A stretch of 64,000 bases of DNA, taken from contig JAYESD010000004.1 of the NCBI GenBank assembly GCA_036927565.1, positions 87,858,942 through 87,922,941 of the forward strand, given 5' to 3'. A program made the position numbers and the translations under genes. The stretch comes from Tuctoria greenei. Taxonomy: Eukaryota; Streptophyta; Magnoliopsida; Poales; Poaceae. The notes under the pieces were generated by a model that did no database searches, was not told the DNA's origin, and worked only from the letters and a program-made list of their open reading frames with translations. Of this stretch, positions 44,469 to 56,659 are shown one piece after another. Within the stretch, counting starts at the first letter, position 1. Each line of letters starts with the position of its first letter.

Positions 44469-47400
44469 TGTTGACGGTTAGTACGTTACAGATTAAAATC
44501 CACAAGCGCACGGAAGAACCATTGTAGCACTTCCCCTTAAAGAGTATTCCCAAGGGTATCGAATCCAAGGAAGGTGTGTTCTCCCAAGGACACATAGTTT
44601 GTTTGGTAGGTAAGGATTTGAGAGGATTTAATGATTTGATTCGAAGCAACGGCAGCCTACGGTAGATAGTTGCTTCGAGCACGGGTTTACCCCTGGTAAA
44701 ACCAAGACGATTCCTGCTAAGAGCTTATGGCATAGCCGAAGATGGAGGATTACTAAGGACAGATAGGGCTCTCACCACCTACTGCCTACCTCTTCAATGT
44801 GGGGACCAGAATCCCGACATCCAAGGATCTCATCGGGTGGTGTCGTGCGATGCGACACCTAACAATATACATGAAAAGAACGAGAATAAAATACAATACC
44901 AAGTCTTTAGTTATAAACACAGTGGAAGTTTTATAATACTAAGTGGAAGGAAAGTAACCTATACATAATAGCTACGCTCTCGCCACTAGCTATGCAAAAG
45001 CAAAGTCATCCATGCCGTGGATGCTTCGCACTAGCAACGCCAAACTTACGGCGGCGTGCAGGGCTCCCAATCTGCTGTAAACCCTAATGGGGGTGCAACC
45101 TCACCATCAAACCCGTCATCAGTCCTATAATCTGCAAAAATTTGTTAACTGCAAACGTGAGCTTAAGACTCAGCAAGACTAACCCGTCTCACTAGACATA
45201 TGCAGGGTGACTACTAAGCATATGTAAGGTAAAGCAGTAAAGGACTCACCTACATGTGGATCCTTAGCTTTCAAGTTATTATCAGAAGCTTACCAGTTAA
45301 ATGAAAGTAACTTTAGGGATCATACTAGACAACAATCAAAGTTCCAAATAATTATAATTCAATACATCGTATTCTCCTGACTTCTTAAGTATTTACTACG
45401 TCAAGACATAGTGAACAAGTGGTACTCTATTACCGCGAGGGACGGTGAATGCAATCAGAACACACCTGGTCAACATGACACATACGCACTTTTAGAAGTG
45501 CCAGCGAGTACTTACAGTAGTACCTACATAGCACTTTAGTACTAGTCATATATGGCCACCTTTCACCCAACACTAGAATATCGAACCGGTCGATCCATCA
45601 CGAGTAGGAGGTCCCTGCGTGGGGCGTACTCTAATGTGCCCACCAGCTGATTTACACCTTGCTGCCCTAAACCTACGCCTATAAAATAGAACGGTATGCC
45701 TCGACAAACCAGTATCAAGCTAAGTCACTTTGCTGGAGCTCATTTCTCCAATATGTCGCCGGTAAAATTTAAGCTTGTCCAACAGGGTCACACACGGATC
45801 GGTCCTCAATCGACACAAGCAGGGCTACACACGTGTGACCACGTCTCGCTCCATCCTACCACTGCTCGGTCTCAATTTCATATTCATAGACCATTTCTTG
45901 ATCCAATTCATCCCGTGTGATAAAATCCCGTCTCACGAGTAGATTCCAACTACTCGTCTTCTACCGGATTCCTATGAATATATGCATGGCATTTCTACTC
46001 ATCGGCTGTAGACCTACCCAATACTCCATGGGATTTGTGGGCCATGCAAGTGGTTGTCAACACCCTAAACGTAACGCACAAACATCTGAAGACGTAAGGT
46101 GAATGAAAACTGCAAAGACACTGTAAGGAACTTAAATGCAAACCGGGGGTTGCCTGAAAACGAGTCCAGGTCCATGTTAGTCTCCGGAAGCTGGACTTCC
46201 AAGACTTCCGGCTACTCCTCGATTTCAGTTACTACACGATATGCATATACTATATATGAATGACTTTGAAAATAATTAATATGTTTAAGGTCACAAGCTA
46301 ATATCATGTAATCAAAATAAGATAAGGATCTTATTTGGCATTGGGACTTTTATGGTAGATATAGGGACTATAGTGGAGACTCTTGAAAATAACAGGAGAT
46401 GATCAAGGAAATTTGTTGTCTATATAAATTATGGTAAGCAATAACTTTCTCTGAATTTTGGTTGCATTTTTGGAGGTCTATCATGGCTACCAGTGGTTGT
46501 ACCATGTAAAGGGGGTCTCAATGGTTCTAGCAAAAAAAATTTCACAATTTTCTAAGCTTCCTACAGGGAGAAATTGATTTTACAAGTTTGGGAGAATTTC
46601 TGAAATGTTTTCTGTATTTTCCCAATTTTTTAAATTACATAGAGATTTGGAACACTGATCAACCCAGTAAATGAAGTCCAATGAACTTGAAATTTTTACT
46701 GGATATCAAGTGTATTATTTATAGTGTCCTGACAAAAATTGGGAATTTTCCAATTAACAGAACGGTAGTAATTAATTTCCCAAGCAGCTAGATCAATGGA
46801 ATTAATTATAAAAATCCCTGGAGTTTCATGCCCAACAAATTGCACCACTGCAAAGTTGATATTTAGATTAGCCCACCAGAATTTATTTGAAAATTTTTAG
46901 CAAATCTACTAGGAGTAATGAATTTTAGAAGTTTGATTGAATCCTAAAATTATTTTTCAATTGGAATATTTAAATAAAGTGGCTGACCCCACTTCATTTG
47001 AATGGGCCAATTGCATCTGGGCCACACCAGGGGCCACTGGGTTAACCCTCGCAGCTGCACCGGATCCAGTGCCACAGCCGATATGCGTGCTCACACGCGT
47101 CGCTGACAGGCGGGGCCCAAGGGACCTTCGTCTACCTCCTGACGCGCCGCTCGGCCGCGGCGGCGCAGCACCGGCGAGCTCGCAGGGACGGTTGCGTCGA
47201 CCTCCTCCCGGCCTAGCATTGAACGCCAAACCATAAATCGACCGCGCAAGACGATGGTGGGCTCCAATCGAGGCAGCGACGGCCGGAGACGGCGGTGCGA
47301 CGGCGGCGGTGGAGCTAGGGTTTCGGGGATCATCAAAATTGCTCGGGAATGGCGCAAGAGACTCGGGAAAATCTGGGAACCTTCCTGGGAGCATGAGGAA

Positions 47401-49641
47401 GATGACCAAGGGAAGAAAAAGGGGTGAAATCGCCGGCAACGTCGACTTCGACGGTGGACCGACGGATTTCCATGAGCGGTGGGGAAAACATCAATATCTC
47501 ATCCTTTACTCGATGGTGTCCACTGATTTTTGGCAGAGGGGTGTGCTAGGAGGTACGGACTATAATCCTTAATTGGATTGAAATATTATTATACGTAGAA
47601 ACGGAATTAAACCGAGAAATGAGCTAGTTCAATGGCAACGACCGAAAGCAAAATTGGAATATATTGCTCGATACTGGATGAAAAGAGGCACGGCTTTTAC
47701 CGTGAGAAAGGTCACGGGATGGCGATCCTTTTTTCTGTTGAGGTCGAGTTGTGAAGTGGCTTGGAGAGTGCTGGCGACGATGGAGCAGAGGCGATGTTCA
47801 TCTCAGACTCCGGTGGTGTCCGCGGAACTTCAAACTACGGCTAATGCAAGGGGTAAAATGATAAGCCAAAGGGTGAGGATGGTAGAGCATAGCCTTGGCG
47901 TCATGTTTTCTGTCTGCATCGAAGAGAATAGAGGTAAGACCGAGGTGCTCACCGGGGAGGAAATGAAGGAGGCGAAAATGGCGACGGCGGGCAGAACTGC
48001 GGCGTGGGAGAGCAAAGCAAACTTGTGAACTCGTCGCCGTCGGTCAGGAGGGGTTTAAATAGGCCAGGACAGGCGAGGAAGAGTGTCCACGATGCAAGCA
48101 AGCAGGAAGTTCGGTGGCTTGCATGCCGAGAGGTGTCGCGACGATGAGAACAGAGGAACCGCTCAGAAATGGGTCACTGGACAGTGGGTCCCACATCCCT
48201 CCCCAAGTCTATCCTCTCTGGAACTTTAATTCCCTCATCAAACTTAATCCAAAAATCCTAGATCTTTGTGGAGAAGCCAAATCAAATGTGTAGAGTCAGA
48301 TTCTGAAATTAGATTTCAAATTTGGACAAGTTTCAATTGGAATTCAAATTCGAATTTGAATTTGAGTGAAATTCAATGGAGTCACTGAGTTAAATAGCAA
48401 ATTAGCTTCAAAAATTATGAAAATTTGCTGGGGTGCTATTTTGAACATTATGAGGCCATGGAAAAATATATAGCCTCTGATTTGAATATTTTGACAGGGC
48501 CCAAATTTACAGTAGCTATATTCAAGTTTTGAAATAATTTTAATATATTTAGTACTGCATATGTTTTTTTGCCCTGGCAATTCTCATTCAAATAAATTCC
48601 AAAATTTTTAGAAAGGTCAGTTGAATTACTCTAGGTCATCGGTGAATTCCAATCCCCATGTTAATAAAATTTAAGTATGAGTAAAAGAAATATTTTTGAT
48701 GACATCAAGTTCATGTTTACAACCATAATTGAGCTCCACTATGGTTGATAACCAACTGGTAGTTGAACTTTATATTAAGGAAAAACTGGTATTTACATTC
48801 AATTTGTGGGTCTACGAGATATCCACCAATGAATTCTAACCTAAGCACCACACATAAGTTTTAATTCACAACTCTCATCGTCTGGAATGCAAAGCTACAA
48901 CTAGAACCTCTAGTGAATTAAAGCAGCGAACCTGCAAGCAGCTACGAAAGCTAACTACTATGGAATAAAAATCAAACTTGTATTGAATTCACAAAGTTTC
49001 TTACTCGATTTCGACAGAACTTCCATAGATGTACAAGTGTGGAAGAGTGACTTGACAAGCTCAAGCCTCCTCCTCACTCACCTTCTATTTGGTTGGTCAC
49101 ATGGGCAGCAAAAAACCTTTGGAGTGGACTACTATTCTCAAACTTTTGATGTGTGAAGTGAGGGAGGCTATTTGTACATAAGTTCACTTAGTTTGGTGCC
49201 ACAATTAGCGCGTGAATCAGTCGTTATGGCCATCAGGGAGCCAGAGGGAGTCAACACGTGTTGATTGATCGTGGTTGGTGCCCATACTAGGTCAGTCGAC
49301 CTGGTCCTAGCCCATCCTCGGTTGTGCTTTCTCCTGGTCACTTGTTTGTGGCCACATGATCTGTCTATGCTTTAATTGCTGTTGGATTCCGATGGTACAT
49401 CTGGGAAAGGTTCCATGGTCCATGTAATGCCATGTGTCATCGCGTGATTGATCGAATATGAACTTTTAGGATCTTTCCCTGTATTTTTATAAATTTTTGG
49501 GCTTAATTCACTTGCATGCAAATAGACACTAACACTTGGGAAATGGTTAGTATTAACCCTTACCACTATGTTGTGTTCTCAATTTTATAATTTTAATGCG
49601 ACGATTTGATAGTCAAATTTAGCATCTAATGATCGTCAACA
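44469..49641 (-). repeat. 3' LTR of element F, split by a solo LTR
   Basis: The two parts are 44469-44797 and 48803-49641. The minus-strand LTR starts TGTTGACG at 49641 and ends with TCAACA-type sequence at 44469. The part at 44520-44790 is the reverse complement of the last ~300 bp of the LTR of element D. Block ATTCACGCGCTAATTGTGG on the minus strand near 49200-49220 is shared with D, B and C. Confidence 0.85.
44798..48797 (-). mobile_element. Solo LTR related to element A (4000 bp)
   Basis: The first 80 bases are the reverse complement of the end of the LTR of A. Blocks such as those at 45570-45650 match 1500-1640 in inverse orientation. It ends TTTACA at 48797, the inverse of the TGTAAA start of the A family. 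TTCAA flanks it on both sides (44793-44797 and 48798-48802), a clean target-site duplication. Divergence from the A LTRs is substantial, so it comes from an older or sister subfamily. The TATA-like box is on the minus strand near 48053-48061, followed by GC-rich sequence, as in A. Frames such as 46957-47439 are in this GC-rich part and carry no recognised domain. Confidence 0.9.
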
Positions 49642-49656
49642 AACTCCCCCACGCTT

Positions 49657-51460
49657 AGTCCTTTACTTATACTAGAGTGAAGGCAAGAAGAACATAGTGC
49701 TAAGATATACTTTTGCTTTGAATATGAAAGAAGTATACAAGGTATTTCAATTCATACCTTTGTTTATGAACCACTTTTGTGGTGTGGCTACCACATCATC
49801 TTGGGCATTTGAGAGGTGGAACGGTTGAGTGCATCTTACTCGGATTACCACCTGCTGAAATAATTTTGAAAATTCCTATATCCCGAAAGTTAGAAGGAAA
49901 TTGCCCTTTTCTTTTCAGTTGGCTTCTCTCAATTCACTCAGAGTGTTTGAATTCTCAACTTGGCATAATGTTGCCACTTTTGTCCCTAAAACCAAATATG
50001 GCTTTTTGTGGAGCTTGGTAGGGATAAAGAGTAGCACACTTGCAATCCATATATTACTAAGTCAAAAACAAGATCCATATAAGAAGACCATGCAATAAAA
50101 ATCAATGAATAGGAAAATTATTGTACAATTATTATGGATGGTGGATGATGGATGATGGTGATAACTCCAAACTAATCACTCTCTTTTTGTGCAAGGATGA
50201 AGCATAGCTACTTATTTGCTCTTTTTTTTCGAAATTTTTTTAGAGCATTTATAGCCATGCCTTCTACTCCTTTTTGTGCATCTATTTATTTAGGAGGATT
50301 TTGAAAAACTTGCATGAAGTATCATTTGATGATGGGTGAATATTATGGAAATATGGTGGAGAGCACAAGAAATTCATACTCAAAGAATTCATACAAGTCT
50401 CTCAGTAGGGTCAACTGTTTGACAAAATTCAACAAAAATGCAAAGTGGCATATGCATGTGGTTTTCAATAATTGTATCATATAGCCCCGGTGGGTATTTA
50501 AATTCCAATTATAGATGAAGGCAAAAACTTAAGGATTAAAAATTGTGCAAAAATCGAAAACAATTTCAAACAAGGATGGGTTTATCCATGGTTTTATTTA
50601 TTCACCATATCACACCTATCAAGTACTTAGATGACATGTTTTCCTAATTAGTTATGTGGATCAAGAAACACGGTGATGAAATCAAAATACTAGGTACACT
50701 AATCTCAACTTTGGGCAAAATACAAATGTTTCTATAAAGTGGGTTGATTTTAGAGAAGTTTTACATAAATGCATCAAAAATTTCAACTGAATTTGCAATG
50801 CATCATATGGAGTAGCGGATAGGAGATGCAAACCAACGTTTTGGAGCGAAACGGGGCCAAAAAGGGCCACCACCAGGGCGGCTGAACCAGAGGTTCGGCC
50901 GAGTCCTAGTTGCCTAATATGGCCTTCTGCTTCTCGTACATTTGTTTGTGATGTGTTCTCGGGTGAAGCGTGAAATCTGTCATCGGAAAATTGTGAAGGG
51001 ACTCCTCCTCCACACTTGTTTCCTAGAATATCTATTGTACACAAATGCAAAGATAAAGCATAGGGAACTTTAGCGGTGCTAGCTGAACCAGTAAGTTCCA
51101 TTTTGTTGAATTCAAAATGGAGGCGCTTGAATGAAAATTGAAGTTGGAAAACAAAACTAGCACCCTAAGATTTAATAGAGATTCGAAGATGGGACTTGTG
51201 TATGGTCAAAATTAGTAGGATATTGTAGCACCAAGAGATTTATTGTACTTCGAGAATTTAAGTGGAATTCAGAAGAACGACGTGAAAATTGATTAAATTT
51301 ATCATGACGACTTCCTTTTCCTAATCCTCATGGGAGTCTAAGATGATTTTGATACGGTGCCCAATTAACTTGAATAGATGGTCTTCATCATCTAGAGTGT
51401 GATGGCTCCATGAGATGAAGTTTCTATCACTGTAATCCTTCCCATTTACTTTGTAACTTC
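49657..51460 (-). other. 3' non-coding region of element F
   Basis: About 1.8 kb between integrase and the polypurine tract. AT-rich and without a convincing frame; the minus-strand frame 50682-51101 has no recognised domain. No ATHILA-type frame is visible, unlike elements C and D. Around 50850-50910 there are GGCCAAAAAGGGCC and CGGCTGAACC motifs similar to the U3 motifs of this group. Confidence 0.6.
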
Positions 51461-51465
51461 CCATG

Positions 51466-52240
51466 TCAGAAGAGTTTTACCCAAGTGGTAAAGCGAAGGA
51501 CTTTATCTTCAGGCTTAAACTCTTTTGGTATAATCCATTTGGAATGCCATCTCTTAGTTCTCTCCTTATAGATTGTGACACTATGATTTGCCTTGTCTCT
51601 CCATTCCTTAAGTTCAGAAAGTTGCCTTAAACGGTGCTTCCCAGCCTCGATAAGATTCATGTTCCACCTTTTGATGGCCCAATGAGCTCTATGTTTCAAT
51701 TCTACAAGAAGATGGCATGTCTTCCCATAGACAAGTTGGAACAGAGACATGCCAATGGGTGTCTTGTAGGCGGTTCAGTATGCCCATAATGCATCGGGTA
51801 GTTATGCTTCCAACCTGTTCCTATTTCCAAGACGGTCTTTTGCAAAATGTTTTTGATTTGCTTATTGGATGTTTCTACTTGACCACTTTTTTGTGGGTGG
51901 TATGGAGTAGAAATGTTATGCTGGACTCCAAGCTCCGTTAGAAAGTTTCGGAAGGTCCTATCAATAAAAATGAAACCCTCCATCACTTATATCCATTCGG
52001 GGAGTGCCGAAGCGTGGGAAAATGATCTCGTGAAACATTTTCTAAGCTTGCTTGGAATCTGCATTTTTTGCAAGGCAGTGCCTCTATACATTTTGATACA
52101 TAATTGACGGCCACCAGAATATACTCGCAATCGTAGGACTTTGGAAAAGGTGCCATGATGATAATACCCCACACATCATAATTCGATTTGGAGATTATAT
52201 GTGAGGGGCATGGCATTACGAGATGTGATTCGTCCATGCT
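51466..52240 (-). pseudogene. Integrase of element F
   Basis: The N-terminal part of the core is in 52237-51983 (frame with APFPKSYDCEYILVAVNYVS then KCIEALP, Athila-like). The catalytic Glu segment is in 51986-51702 (YHPQKSGQVETSNKQIK). The C-terminal part is at 51750-51466, with the MSLFQLVYGKTCHL segment and WRDKANHS. The second catalytic Asp position near 51975 falls at a frame change and reads as part of FIFIDRTF. Frames overlap by shifts, so this is a broken gene. Confidence 0.8.
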
Positions 52241-52249
52241 TTTGACATT

Positions 52250-52955
52250 TTAAACATTGGTGTATGAATTCCTTAGTATCTTCATATATTGAAGGCCAAT
52301 AGAATCCACCTTGCCAAATCTTTGTCTGGGTACGGTAAACACCGTTATGGCCTCCGTAGGGACCAACATGGCATTTTTAAATGATTTTGGTGTCTTCGAT
52401 TGCGGGGACACACCTTCTAAGAAGGACATCAACACATACTCGATAGAGATATGGGTCGTCCCATAGATATCTATGACTCTCATAGATGAGTTTCTTTTTG
52501 TTTTCACCTGGCGGTACGTATCCCGTGACCATGAAGTTCACGATATCCGCCTACCAAGGGTGAGAGTGGGTCACCTTGAGCAACATGTCATCCCATAGGA
52601 ATTCATTAATGAATACGTCCATGTATTGTGTGACTTCCATATGTGAGATATGATCTGCAATGGAATTCTACACTCCCTTCTTATCCTTAATCTCCAAATC
52701 AAATTCTTGGAGTAGGAGAATCCATCTAATTAGCCTTGGTTTAGCCTCCTTTTTGGTCAGCAGAAATTTCAAGGCTGCATGTTATGTGTAGACAATGACC
52801 TTGGCTCCAACAAAATAGGACCTAAACTTATCAATAACAAAGACTACATCTAGGAGTTGTTTTTCTGTAGTGGCATAATTGAGTTGTGCTCCTGTTAGAG
52901 TCTTCCTAGCGTATGCTATGACATGATGCTTCTTATCTTTGATTTGGCATAACCG
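52250..52955 (-). pseudogene. RNase H and integrase zinc finger of element F
   Basis: Read on the minus strand from 52955, the sequence gives an RNase H segment with HVIAYARKTLTGAQLNYATT and later KFLLTKKEAKPRLIRWILLL, both typical of Athila-group RNase H. It continues to a zinc-finger region near 52370-52250 with CHVGPYGGHNG. In-frame stops near 52780, 52665 and 52555 break it. The RT that should precede it is missing because other elements were inserted at 52955. Confidence 0.8.
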
Positions 52956-54221
52956 TGTTGACGGTCGTTATATACCAAATTCGACCATCAATATAACTCA
53001 ATTATGTGAGGGAATAAATAGTTCTTACACACATCACAGTTAGATTTAACATAATTCAACTTGTACTTGGAGAAATAGTGCATGCAGGACTGTTTATATG
53101 AAATTAAAGTGAATACAAGGGAGCAATCTTGAAAAGTGCCACCCCAACCAATCACGAGAAACCATGTGGCATCACATGGATCCATGGACCCATTTACAAG
53201 CATATCCGAGGGAATCTAACGATAATTCACGGGGGAAATGAACATTGGGCCACATATCAGTCACCCAGAGGAACCACAACCGAGGGCCCACATGTATGTG
53301 CTAGGGGTAGATGTTATTATGGTCGAAACATAATGCTCATATCATGTTATCATAAACATCATACACCACCACTATTGTATAAATAGGTAATAACATGATT
53401 ATGTTAATATGAATAGGTTAGTGCTTGGTCCCAACATTGGTTCAATGATATTTAGGTTAGTCATTGTCTTAGGATGGTAATTGTACTCGTGCTCTTAACG
53501 TGTTTACTTAACATAATATTGTGGTTCTTAATTGAGTTCTTTTTCTATAGTGGCAAAATTGAGTTGTGCTCTTGTTAGGGTCTTTCTAGCGTAGGTTATG
53601 GCATGATGCTTCTTATCTGTGGTTTGGCCTAAGACCGCGTTGACGGTCGTTATATACCAATTTCGACCGTCAATATATTTTAATTATGTGAGGGACTAAA
53701 TATTTCTTACACACATCATAGTTAGATTTAACATAATTCAACTTGTAATTGGAGAAATAGTGCATGCAGAAATGTTTATACGAAATTGAAGTGAATCCAT
53801 GGGAGCAATCATGAAATGTGCCACCACAACCAATCACTAGACGACATGTCGCATCACATAGATCCATGGACCCATTCCCAACCGCATCTGAGGGAATCTA
53901 ACACCAATTCATGCAGGAAATGAACATGGGCCCACATATCAGTCACCTAGAGAAAGCACGATCGAGGGCCTACATGTATGTGCTAGTTGTAGATGTTATT
54001 ATGGTCTAGTCATAATGCTCATATCATGTTATCATAGACATCATACACAACCACTATAGTCTAATTAGGTAATAACATGATTATGTTAATATGAATATGT
54101 TAGTGCTGGTTCCCAACATTGGTTCAATTATATTTAGTTTAGTAGGATGGTAATTGTAACCAGGCTCTTAAGGTATTTATTTAACATGTAAACGCGGTGC
54201 TTAGATAATTAAGTAGCGCTG
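52859..54221. repeat. Direct tandem duplication, unit about 682 bp
   Basis: 52859-53540 and 53541-54221 are collinear copies. Each begins with the same ~97 bp of RNase H (TAGTGGCA...ATGATGCTTCTTATCT) followed by the LTR start; the LTR starts are at 52956 and 53638. The copies differ by about 10-15 percent, so the duplication is old. Confidence 0.85.
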
Positions 54222-54751
54222 GATATCTCGTAGACCCACGGGTTATAGGGGTTAGGCGGCAAGTGGTGACAACCCTATCTATCTTTTGTAATCCCCCACA
54301 TTCAGCTATGCCACAGGCTCGAGGCAGGAATCATCCTGATGTTGTCAGGGGGTAAACCCGTGCCCCATATGTTGGACCACTAAGGCCTAGTATTCATTGT
54401 TATCATACACATGTATACACTAATAGGCTATGTATATGAGTAATTAGAGTACAGTAGGAGCAGCACCTTCTCGTACCTTAACCCTCACTAGGACAACCTT
54501 ACCCTTAGAGTAGATTGCTTAGATGTGTATCACACTATCCCTATTATCATCTTACACTTGTTTTGATAATTACTTAGTACATTATGTCTTGATCATAAGA
54601 ATAGTGTTTACTTTACTTCATTGCCTTCATTCGGGATAAATACGATACCCTTGGGAATACTCTTGGGTGAAATGCTACAATGGCATCTTCCATGCACTTG
54701 TTGATCTCATCTCTCACCGCAGATGACCTCTGGTGTTAACAAATACTAACA
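52956..54751 (+). mobile_element. Athila-like LTR inserted in the pol of element F, partly duplicated
   Basis: TGTTGACGG at 52956 opens an LTR in plus orientation, inserted in the minus-strand RNase H of F. At about 53540 the sequence restarts with the same RNase H stretch, and a second copy of the LTR starts at 53638 and runs on to TACTAACA at 54751. The left flank reads AACCG or, in the second copy, GACCG; the right flank reads GACCA, a possible target duplication with changes. No internal region follows, so it is likely a solo LTR. Confidence 0.65.
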
Positions 54752-54758
54752 GACCACT

Positions 54759-55467
54759 TGTAACACCCTCATATTCATGCATAATGTATTGCATACATCC
54801 TCATACATGTTTAACATTAAGCCATATAAAAAGGAACAAGATTAAAATAAATTTAGGCTTAAACTGAAAGTTTCAGTCTGTCAGGGTGTGGACTTGTCCG
54901 GTATGAACCCCTGACTAGTCTTGTATTCCATTTCTGTTTCATAGAAAATTCAATTTTCTTCAGAGGTGCGGACTTGTTCGGCAAAATCACAGACTAGTCC
55001 GGTGTCCCCAATTTCATTCAGAAAATTTAGTATTCTTCAGAGTCTGGACATGTCCGGCACAATGTGCGGACTAGTCTGATTGCTTCTCTGATGTTCCCCG
55101 GACTTGTCTGGTCAGACTTGTCTGATGTTTCTCTGTTGGCAAACGAACCAGTCTGGTCCCTACTACGGACTAATCCGGCCTTCGGGAGTCAACACAGATT
55201 GTTTTTTGGGTTATTGCTTAATTAGGTCCAAGAACTTCGTACACAACCTGAGAGGAGCCCAAGTGGACCCCACCTCGGCACCTACACATCCCCAACCGAA
55301 TTATACTTGGAATTCAGCCCAAAACCATAATTTCCCACCTCTATATAAACAACCCAATACCCACAGCTCTCCACCCCAATTGAAAACTCTTGCTGCCACT
55401 TTTGCCTTGTTACCAATGTCAAGATCAAGTCCAAAAGCAAGGGGAGGAGGAAAAGAGGGAGAAAGGC
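54759..55467 (+). repeat. 5' LTR of element E, left part
   Basis: TGTAACACCC start; several GGACTTGTCCGG or GGACTAGTCCGG motifs at 54890-55190; TATA box CTATATAAA at 55341-55349, followed by a CA-rich leader. Broken at 55467 by element H. Confidence 0.75.
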
Positions 55468-56657
55468 TGTAGGGTCGAAGAGCACGTGTAAAGCTACCAG
55501 AGGGGGGTGGTGAATGGTAGATTAAAACTTTTCAGCGGAAGCAACGAAACACCCCTTGGCAGAAAACCAATCTGTTAAAGTAACCGTGTGTGCGACTAAC
55601 CTAAATGTGTTCAACTGTGCCAAAACTAGTATCGATTGTAGAGAATCAAGTCACGAAGACATCACAACAAGAATCACAAAAATCCGTCGAGAGAAACTCA
55701 AGTTACGATCAAAGATCAAACAAAGGTCAATCTGTTTTACCCGACAAAAACAGTTCTAGAACACTGCAAAGAAACTTGTGTAAATCCAAAACCACAAATC
55801 CAATGACCGTGAAATTTTTGCAGATGATAAAAAGTCAAGTTTTAAAGACAACCCAAAAAGAATCATGTCAATTGGACCTGTAAAACTCGAGTTATGAGAA
55901 AACTATCCAAGAAAGGTAGTGCTGTGCAGAAACTCGACGAGAAAGACTTGATGAAAACAAGTTGGACGAACAAGGCCCAAAAGTTCCTTCAAACTACGAA
56001 TTTTATTGATAAAAACACAAGAGGGACAGCTCCAAAGTCGTGCACCACGAGCTCTGGTCTTCCTTGCTTATATAACCAGCCCTTCGACCAACCCAAACCT
56101 AACTAGGACTCTAATCCAACTCAATTCACGAATCAAAACTTTCCATAACTGTTGAAGACTCTTCTATACGCCGATAGAAGCAATCTTAAGACTTCCAAAC
56201 ACCTTAGGAACATATCCCGCATTCCTAAAACAACTCAAATTCGTGACCCATAGGAAATCCTATCATAACCAACTCAAAACATTCCATATTCAAGTCAAAC
56301 ACGACTTAGTCGTAGCCTGAGTCCATAACCTGGTCGGTTGGACCTTTCCGACCAATTCTTTACATCTACATCTCTTCATCACGCCTTGGAACCATGTAGC
56401 CAAGTCCATGCACTCCTTGAACACATGCAAACATCTTCCAACGACGTCCACAATACCTTCATATGCATTGTTCTTGATCCAAACATGCCGCTCGACCTCC
56501 CGATCAACTCAACCACAATTCGTCCCGAACCTGGTTGTTAAACCACATCTTCTCCCTCAGAATAGTTCAATGGATCTTGTCACCAGCCATGTCTTGAAAT
56601 CAAGCAACACCTGCACATGAATAAACAACCAATACATCCGAGAACAAGTCCTCGACT
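55468..56657 (-). repeat. 3' LTR remnant of element H
   Basis: Starts TGTAGGGTCGAAGAGCACG on the plus strand, the same as 58904 in the right copy. It keeps about 80 bp near 56000-56085 that the right copy lacks, including a minus-strand TATA-like box at 56066-56076. Homology stops at 56657. Confidence 0.8.
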
Positions 56658-56659
56658 AC

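Larger units (their letters stand above)
44469..54758 (-). mobile_element. Element F: Athila-like element with pol, minus strand, interrupted
   Basis: On the minus strand it reads RNase H (52955-52515), zinc finger and integrase (52510-51460), a non-coding 3' region, polypurine tract (49650-49642) and 3' LTR (49641-44469). It inserted in the RNase H of element G; the bases to the left are ATAGG. Its LTR is interrupted by a 4.0-kb solo LTR, its pol by another Athila-like LTR, and its upstream part is cut off by element E at 54759. The LTR resembles that of element D, while F, unlike D, keeps pol. Confidence 0.85.

Noticed and set aside
46957..47439. 160-codon minus-strand frame and overlapping plus-strand frames in the solo LTR
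   Set aside because: Lies in the GC-rich block of an LTR; Ala/Pro/Arg-rich with no known domain; not kept in the same form in the LTR of A.
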